Below are positions 59,517-64,000 of a stretch of DNA of 64,000 bases, one piece after another. Within the stretch, counting starts at the first letter, position 1. The number at the start of each line of letters is the position of its first letter. Origin of the DNA: Oceanobacillus iheyensis HTE831 (GTDB lineage: Bacteria > Bacillota > Bacilli > Bacillales > Amphibacillaceae); contig NC_004193.1 of the NCBI RefSeq assembly GCF_000011245.1, positions 3,450,501 to 3,514,500 of the forward strand. Direction: 5' to 3'. The position numbers and the translations under genes were made by a program. The notes under the pieces were generated by a model, which saw only the letters and a program-made list of their open reading frames with translations, was not told the DNA's origin and searched no databases.

Positions 59517-60485
59517 TTATCTCTGTCTATCTAGCTCTGACTGAGCCCTTCTCATAATCTCATCCATATTACCTCTGGAATCGTTCGGTACTTTACGTAC
59601 GTCGAATGACAATCCATGTTCTTTTAGCTTTTTAAATGCGTCGAGATCCGCTTGGCTAAAGGCCAATACTTTATTCGGCTGCACCTTACCAGTCGAGTGA
59701 GCCATCGAACCAACATTGATTGTTTCTAATGGAACACCGCCTTCTACTGCTTTAAGCACATCATGCGGATTTTCAAAAAGCAGTAATGCTCGCTGACCGC
59801 CAAAATGTTTATCATCTTTGGCAAGTTCAATCATTTTATTAATCGGAACAACGTGTGCCTTCACCCCTGATGGAGCAGCTTGCTGAATTAATTTCTTACG
59901 CAATTCATCCTTCGCTACTTCATCCGATACAACGATGATACGAGTAGGCAGTGTGTTCTTTGTCCACGCAGTCGCTACTTGTCCATGCAGCAAGCGAGAG
60001 TCAATACGGGCTAGTACATATTCAAATTTACCAGGAGCACCTGTATTCACCTGCTGAGCAGTATCTGCAGCAGCATCTGCTGGCTCTAATTCTTCCGGTT
60101 TTACCTTCACCGCTTCTTTTGCTGTGTCTAAAATATGTACAGCAATTTCATGCGCTGATTCCTTGGAAAAGCGTGTCGCAAAAGCTTCAATCAACATAGC
60201 TAAGTTTAATCCAGCAACGATCGCCCATTTATCTTGATGCGCTTCCATTAAACTGCTTGCTTGGTTGAAAGGAGTACCACCCCAAAGATCGACTAAGAAT
60301 AAAACTTCGTCTTGATTGTCAAAAGAGGCAATTGCTTTTTCCATTTTTGCCCTTACATCATCAGGGCCTTCGCTCGGCATCAATGTAACAGCTTCTACAT
60401 TCTCTTGTTTTCCAAAGATCATCTCTCCAGATTGCAAGATACCCTCGGCAAATTCACCATGAGTAGCAATGATAATTCCTACCAT
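59517..60485 (-). CDS. manX: Mannose-family PTS fused components IIAB
   Basis: About 322 aa. The IIA domain (1-130) has IIATHGEFAEGIL with the phosphorylated His10. A Pro/Ala-rich linker (ADAAADTAQQVNTGAPG) follows, and the IIB domain (about 155-322) has ARIDSRLLHGQVATAW with its phospho-His. It passes phosphate from HPr to the incoming hexose. The ATG at 60485, with GGGAGG 9 nt upstream, is preferred to the open frame's start at 60521. Confidence 0.93.
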   Translation of the reverse strand: MVGIIIATHGEFAEGILQSGEMIFGKQENVEAVTLMPSEGPDDVRAKMEKAIASFDNQDEVLFLVDLWGGTPFNQASSLMEAHQDKWAIVAGLNLAMLIEAFATRFSKESAHEIAVHILDTAKEAVKVKPEELEPADAAADTAQQVNTGAPGKFEYVLARIDSRLLHGQVATAWTKNTLPTRIIVVSDEVAKDELRKKLIQQAAPSGVKAHVVPINKMIELAKDDKHFGGQRALLLFENPHDVLKAVEGGVPLETINVGSMAHSTGKVQPNKVLAFSQADLDAFKKLKEHGLSFDVRKVPNDSRGNMDEIMRRAQSELDRQR

Positions 60486-60538
60486 CTTTTTTACCTCCCT
60501 ATTTTTATTATATAAACTCACATAAACATGGTATCCCT

Positions 60539-60677
60539 AAAGTATATTTTATTCCCTTATCTAGGGCGGCTATACTTTTGATTAGAAAAAAAGGCATGAG
60601 TAAAAGATGACTAAATAAAGGTAGGGGAAACAAAAGTACCCTGACCCTCTCTTTAATCCATACTTTTCACTCATGCC
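60539..60677 (-). promoter_or_regulatory. Structured leader of manX: long terminator hairpin plus second stem-loop
   Basis: At 60593-60677, GGCATGAGT and ACTCATGCC form the perfect base of an about 85-nt imperfect hairpin. It is followed on the minus strand by seven T residues, a genuine intrinsic terminator about 100 nt ahead of manX. At 60539-60580, AAAGTATA and TATACTTT enclose CCCT/AGGG in a nested stem. Either attenuation or a short upstream transcript is possible. Confidence 0.6.
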
Positions 60678-60728
60678 TGATCGAATCAGTAACACGTAAA
60701 ATAATAAAGATAGCTATTTAATGTTGTT

Positions 60729-60742
60729 TGAAACCGTTTTAA
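60729..60742. promoter_or_regulatory. Candidate cre (CcpA) site
   Basis: TGAAACCGTTTTAA matches the catabolite-responsive element TGAAA-N-CG-N-TTT-CA except for the last two bases. It sits in the region between the DUF956 and PTS genes, a sensible place for carbon catabolite control of a sugar PTS. Confidence 0.35.
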
Positions 60743-60922
60743 TTTTACCGCCAAAATAATCATTAAAAAAACTTTAAAGATTTCCTTAGGAAAATTATAT
60801 CACAGCGATTTTACCGCTTCAAGAAAATTTTTTACGAGAATCGACCCATTCATGGTAATGAGTGATGATTCCATTTTCTCAAACAACATGGCTTTTTGTA
60901 AAGCCCGTCTCGCATGTGTACA

Positions 60923-61294
60923 TTATTTTTTTGATTTACTCTTCAAATTGCGTTTGATAACATCAAAGAACCCTAATGATTGAATCATACGATTCGGATC
61001 AACATATTCACGAGTAGCCCGTAATACTTTCTTTGGATCTTTTGAAGAAAAAGTAAACGTCCCATTTTTCTTCGTTTGGATAGCATAACGCGGAATCCAC
61101 TTCCCTTTGAATAGAACCGAAGCAATCACATAATCTACTTCTTCCCAAGGAATTTGAATAAATTTACGCGAGTCACGTTTATTGTAGAACTCAAACCCTT
61201 TATCTCCAATCATGATTTGGCCATAGTCTGTCATATTTATATGTGAGGTCGCATCAATCACTAAATCGACCTTTGTATTAATGGATTGAACCAT
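60923..61294 (-). CDS. DUF956 (ManO-like) PTS-associated regulator
   Basis: A 123-aa protein: VDLVIDATSHINMTDYGQIM, IGDKGFEFYNKRDSRKFIQI, and YAIQTKKNGTFTFSSKDPKK define DUF956, found with mannose PTS operons in Firmicutes and in some species shown to repress them. Here it lies upstream rather than as the last gene, 437 bp before manX. The ATG at 61294, with GGGG 9 nt away, is chosen over a GTG at 61324. Confidence 0.8.
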   Translation of the reverse strand: MVQSINTKVDLVIDATSHINMTDYGQIMIGDKGFEFYNKRDSRKFIQIPWEEVDYVIASVLFKGKWIPRYAIQTKKNGTFTFSSKDPKKVLRATREYVDPNRMIQSLGFFDVIKRNLKSKSKK

Positions 61295-61445
61295 CTGATA
61301 TACCCCATTTCTTTCACGCTTCACTTACTCATTATTATACACATTGTACCACTTTAAGCAAAAATACTTTGGGGAATTTGATGCAGTTTTTACATAAAAG
61401 CGGACGAGACGGTTACTTATTGAGAGTCATATTAAAGACACTCTA

Positions 61446-62285
61446 TCAAGACTGCATCAGCCAACGATGGGCCTCAGCAAACAGCGGTCCCCACGTGGAT
61501 TCATGATGTGTTCCATCCGGAATGACGTCAAATCGAATTCTGCTTTCTTCTCCACCTGCTGAAATCAGCTTCTGACGAGCAAGCGTAACGTGCTCACAAG
61601 CAATTCGGTTAAAATCTGGATTATCCGTCTCCTGTTCACCGATGCTCAGATAAATTCTCATTGTAGGGGAGATCTCCGACTGTTCGATCAAACGGATAAT
61701 TGCACCGCTGTCCTGCCACATCACAAAAGAAAATCCACTCACTCGATTGAACTGATCAGGATAACGCAAGGCAGTATAAAGCGATATGTATGCACCGAAT
61801 GAACTGCCACCAATCATCGTATGTTCCGGCGCGGAAAGAGTGCGGTAATGCTGATCGATATAGGGCTTAAGCGTCTCCGAAAGAAACGCAGCATAAGCCT
61901 CCCCTTTGCCACAGAAACCATATTCCGGATTTATCGTAAAATTATATTCATTGTTGCGCTGGTCGCCTCCATGATCAATAGCGACCACGATCGTCTCAAG
62001 TGCAGGTTCATCCAACGTCATTTGCTCCAACGTCTCATCGACACCCCACTGGGTCCCCCAAGATGTTGCTTGATTAAATACATTTTGCCCATCATGCATA
62101 TATAGAACGGGATACTTTCTATCGCTTTCATGATAGCTTCTTGGCAAGTAAATCCATACTCGCCTCTCCGTCTCGAGCTGTGGAATTGGAAAAGCATCGA
62201 TTATCCGGACATCACCAGTAATGGTATGTGCTGAGTTGTCGGTTAAAACTTCTTTCCATGGCATGGCAGTAGTAGTTTTTAACAT
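61446..62285 (-). CDS. Putative esterase (Fes/YbbA-like alpha/beta hydrolase)
   Basis: A 279-aa enzyme of the esterase-D/enterochelin-esterase-like family. RRVWIYLPRSYHESDRKYPV and LYMHDGQNVFNQATSWGTQW (about 50-78) form the core; GGSSFGAYISLY (about 160) is the GxSxG nucleophile and GTHHESTW near the end has the His. No signal peptide is seen. Related enzymes cleave siderophore or carbohydrate esters; no iron genes flank it, so the substrate is open. Confidence 0.82.
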   Translation of the reverse strand: MLKTTTAMPWKEVLTDNSAHTITGDVRIIDAFPIPQLETERRVWIYLPRSYHESDRKYPVLYMHDGQNVFNQATSWGTQWGVDETLEQMTLDEPALETIVVAIDHGGDQRNNEYNFTINPEYGFCGKGEAYAAFLSETLKPYIDQHYRTLSAPEHTMIGGSSFGAYISLYTALRYPDQFNRVSGFSFVMWQDSGAIIRLIEQSEISPTMRIYLSIGEQETDNPDFNRIACEHVTLARQKLISAGGEESRIRFDVIPDGTHHESTWGPLFAEAHRWLMQS

Positions 62286-62437
62286 ATTGGTCTCTCCTAG
62301 GTTTTTTTACATATTAGTTTAGCACATGATGTTGCAGCTTTCGTGTTTACTTGTGGTAAGGTTCACCGCATGTTATCTAAGTGAGGGTTAGTACCTATTT
62401 GAGTTTATTTATGGCAATATAAAATTTCATTTCTACA

Positions 62438-64000
62438 TTAATAATCTTCCATATACTCTTTTATTTTAACTTTTTTTATTCTTTCTTTATAACCTTCAAT
62501 ATTCGCTTGAATCCATCTTTTATGTCTCAGAAGTTTGATGCCAGTTAAGCTTTTATCAATAAGTTTTAATAACTCAATTTTCTCTTCTAATACCGGAACT
62601 TCACTTCCACTCCAAGAAAAAAAGGGCGGGGATAATGGTATTTTGCAAAACAAGTCAAATGAATCGTTGCTTTCCAATAAATGAACTATATATTTCGCCT
62701 TGTTTTCTTTATTGAAACTAGCTATAGCATAGAACAACAACGTAATATTCTCTTCATCAAAGCTCCATAAAGAAATTTTCTCTCTTAACCACGAATCACG
62801 TCTTTCAATAGTTACTTCTTCCTTTGGGCCCAATAATAAGTTCGTTATTATCGATACTGTATCATAAAAGTTACTTTTCGACTGATTAAATATAAGAGAG
62901 ATTACTCTATCAAGTATTAACTGCCAATTATCTCCTTCCCATATAAAAGATAAATCAATATCTCTTAAAGTTTTATTTTGACTTTTTAATGTTTGTTCCA
63001 GAAAGTGTTCTATTATATTTATGTCAAAATCAATAAATTGTTTTAAGATTAATAACTCCTCGTCTATATTAGAGTCAATTTCTAATAATTTGAGGTAAGC
63101 ACTTTTTAATGTATTTAAATTATTTCGAAACAAGAAAAATAACTCTTTATTAATTTCAGAGAATGGATTAAATAAATTACTTAAAGTTCTTTGAATAGTG
63201 ATATCTTTATGTCTCAATGTGCTTTTAGTCACATTCACAAATACATCTTCATCAATTTCTAAATAGCTTTTCAAAAAGTCCAAATCTATTAGATATCCAG
63301 TCATTTCTATCTGATCTTCATTAAAGTAATCATATATTTTATTAAGATTATCTAAATTAGGTTTTTCCTCAGATATAACTCTAAGAAAACAATATATCCA
63401 ATAACTTTGACCATAGAATTTATTTTCACTTAATAACATTACTATGTCATTATCATCTATCGTACTTCTTAATTTATTTATAATAGGAATTGGATATAAA
63501 TTCACATGGTAATCTCGAGAAATGTACGTTCTAATAATGTTCACCATAAGATCCTCTTTAGCATTTTCTAAAAGAGTACCGAAGCTATTAAAAATTGGAT
63601 TTATTTCATTATGGAAAATATCGTTATCTACAATGCTATCTAAAATTTGAAAAACAACATTGAATTCTTGAGTATCGAACCCTTTTGCCATATCAACTAA
63701 CATTTGCTTTTTTTCCAATACTCTTTCTCGATAATTAGGTCTAAAAGTATCTTGTGCCAATATTTTATAGACCTTATATTTTTCAGAACTTAATTTATCT
63801 CTTAAATAACTCTCTAATTCTAAGTCTTGTTTTAATAAAAAGTCATTTATTCTATTAAATATAATACTTTCTTTTAATGTTACTTCTGTTAAACTTTCTA
63901 TAAGTTTTGAGATAAACTTAATATCCTGTATTAAAATATCCTTATTTATTTTTCCTGATCCCTGGCTTCCGAATCCAAAAAGCACTCTACTTACTTCTTC
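62438..64000 (-). CDS. Large AT-rich hypothetical protein, 5' end probably beyond the window
   Basis: At least 515 residues, almost all helical, with no recognised domain, rich in Leu, Ile, Asn, Lys and acidic residues. A GTG at 63985 could be a start, but the frame stays open to the window edge (E-E-V-S-R before it) and no ribosome binding site is evident, so the gene likely continues. The C-terminus (PLSPPFFSWSGSEVPVLEEK, then GIKLLRHKRWIQANIE) resembles helical-repeat tails of large defence ATPases in a general way only. Base use is more AT-rich than the PTS region, suggesting accessory DNA. Confidence 0.6.
   Translation of the reverse strand, partial: EEVSRVLFGFGSQGSGKINKDILIQDIKFISKLIESLTEVTLKESIIFNRINDFLLKQDLELESYLRDKLSSEKYKVYKILAQDTFRPNYRERVLEKKQMLVDMAKGFDTQEFNVVFQILDSIVDNDIFHNEINPIFNSFGTLLENAKEDLMVNIIRTYISRDYHVNLYPIPIINKLRSTIDDNDIVMLLSENKFYGQSYWIYCFLRVISEEKPNLDNLNKIYDYFNEDQIEMTGYLIDLDFLKSYLEIDEDVFVNVTKSTLRHKDITIQRTLSNLFNPFSEINKELFFLFRNNLNTLKSAYLKLLEIDSNIDEELLILKQFIDFDINIIEHFLEQTLKSQNKTLRDIDLSFIWEGDNWQLILDRVISLIFNQSKSNFYDTVSIITNLLLGPKEEVTIERRDSWLREKISLWSFDEENITLLFYAIASFNKENKAKYIVHLLESNDSFDLFCKIPLSPPFFSWSGSEVPVLEEKIELLKLIDKSLTGIKLLRHKRWIQANIEGYKERIKKVKIKEYMEDY

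Noticed and set aside
1..64000. tRNA or rRNA genes
   Set aside because: No cloverleaf with T-loop GGTTCGAATCC-like signature or rRNA segment was recognised on either strand; a tRNAscan-SE run would be decisive.

Overview
The window is chromosomal DNA from a low-GC Gram-positive bacterium of the family Bacillaceae. Evidence for this is the strong AGGAGG-type ribosome binding sites with frequent TTG and GTG starts, an S-box (SAM-I) riboswitch ahead of a metNIQ operon, a ComK homologue, an LXG (type VII secretion) polymorphic toxin locus, a mannose-family PTS, a Bacillus-type butanediol dehydrogenase and a holin-like type I toxin. An Oceanobacillus/Virgibacillus-like genus would fit, but the sequence alone does not fix the genus. 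No rRNA, tRNA, CRISPR array or intact insertion sequence was seen.

Layout. 1-16 kb holds ordinary metabolic and regulatory genes: a water-forming-type NADH oxidase with Rex/Fnr-like operators, a DUF4317 gene, a 52-bp tandem array of hairpins, SDR and OYE-family oxidoreductases, an MBL hydrolase, a CPBP protease divergent from a MerR regulator, and a patch of truncated genes and small membrane proteins (8.4-12 kb). It ends with a SAM-riboswitch-controlled operon made of an iron-alcohol-dehydrogenase-like gene plus metQ-metN-metI.

16.2-31.2 kb is an AT-rich defence island. It has an AIPR-family gene with a divergent XRE regulator, then an XRE regulator translationally coupled to a ComK-like gene. 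A long co-directional run on the minus strand follows: Z1-domain ATPase, MORC/MutL-like GHKL ATPase, an unrecognised 312-aa protein, DUF6339, a DNA cytosine-5 methyltransferase, a DUF4420 PD-(D/E)XK protein, an NgoFVII-type restriction endonuclease and a second cytosine methyltransferase carrying a zinc-ribbon insert. A Vsr mismatch endonuclease diverges from the head of this run. The tight coupling, with 1-2 nt gaps and ATGA overlaps, argues that the first six genes act as one MORC/Z1-type restriction system. This is the most interesting system in the window.

31.5-47 kb is mixed housekeeping and accessory DNA: hydrolases, small membrane proteins, an intact holin-like type I toxin-antitoxin locus with at least one decayed copy, MerR/DJ-1 and TetR regulators, bdhA, a dead rlmH copy, and an ECF sigma factor operon (sigma, small membrane partner, large TPR/carboxypeptidase-regulatory-like protein). 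The ECF operon and the upstream DUF3885 gene share a promoter-like block with identical spacing.

47.4-54.8 kb is an LXG toxin locus: a DUF5344 partner, a full-length 731-aa LXG toxin with candidate immunity genes, and then a trail of four displaced toxin C-terminal cassettes, each followed by an immunity-like gene and often a hairpin terminator. Two cassettes are open and two are decayed. 55-64 kb returns to ordinary genes: a DUF418 membrane protein, a Gfo/Idh/MocA oxidoreductase, the manXYZ-type PTS with a structured leader and a DUF956 gene upstream, an esterase, and a large AT-rich unknown ORF that runs off the window end.
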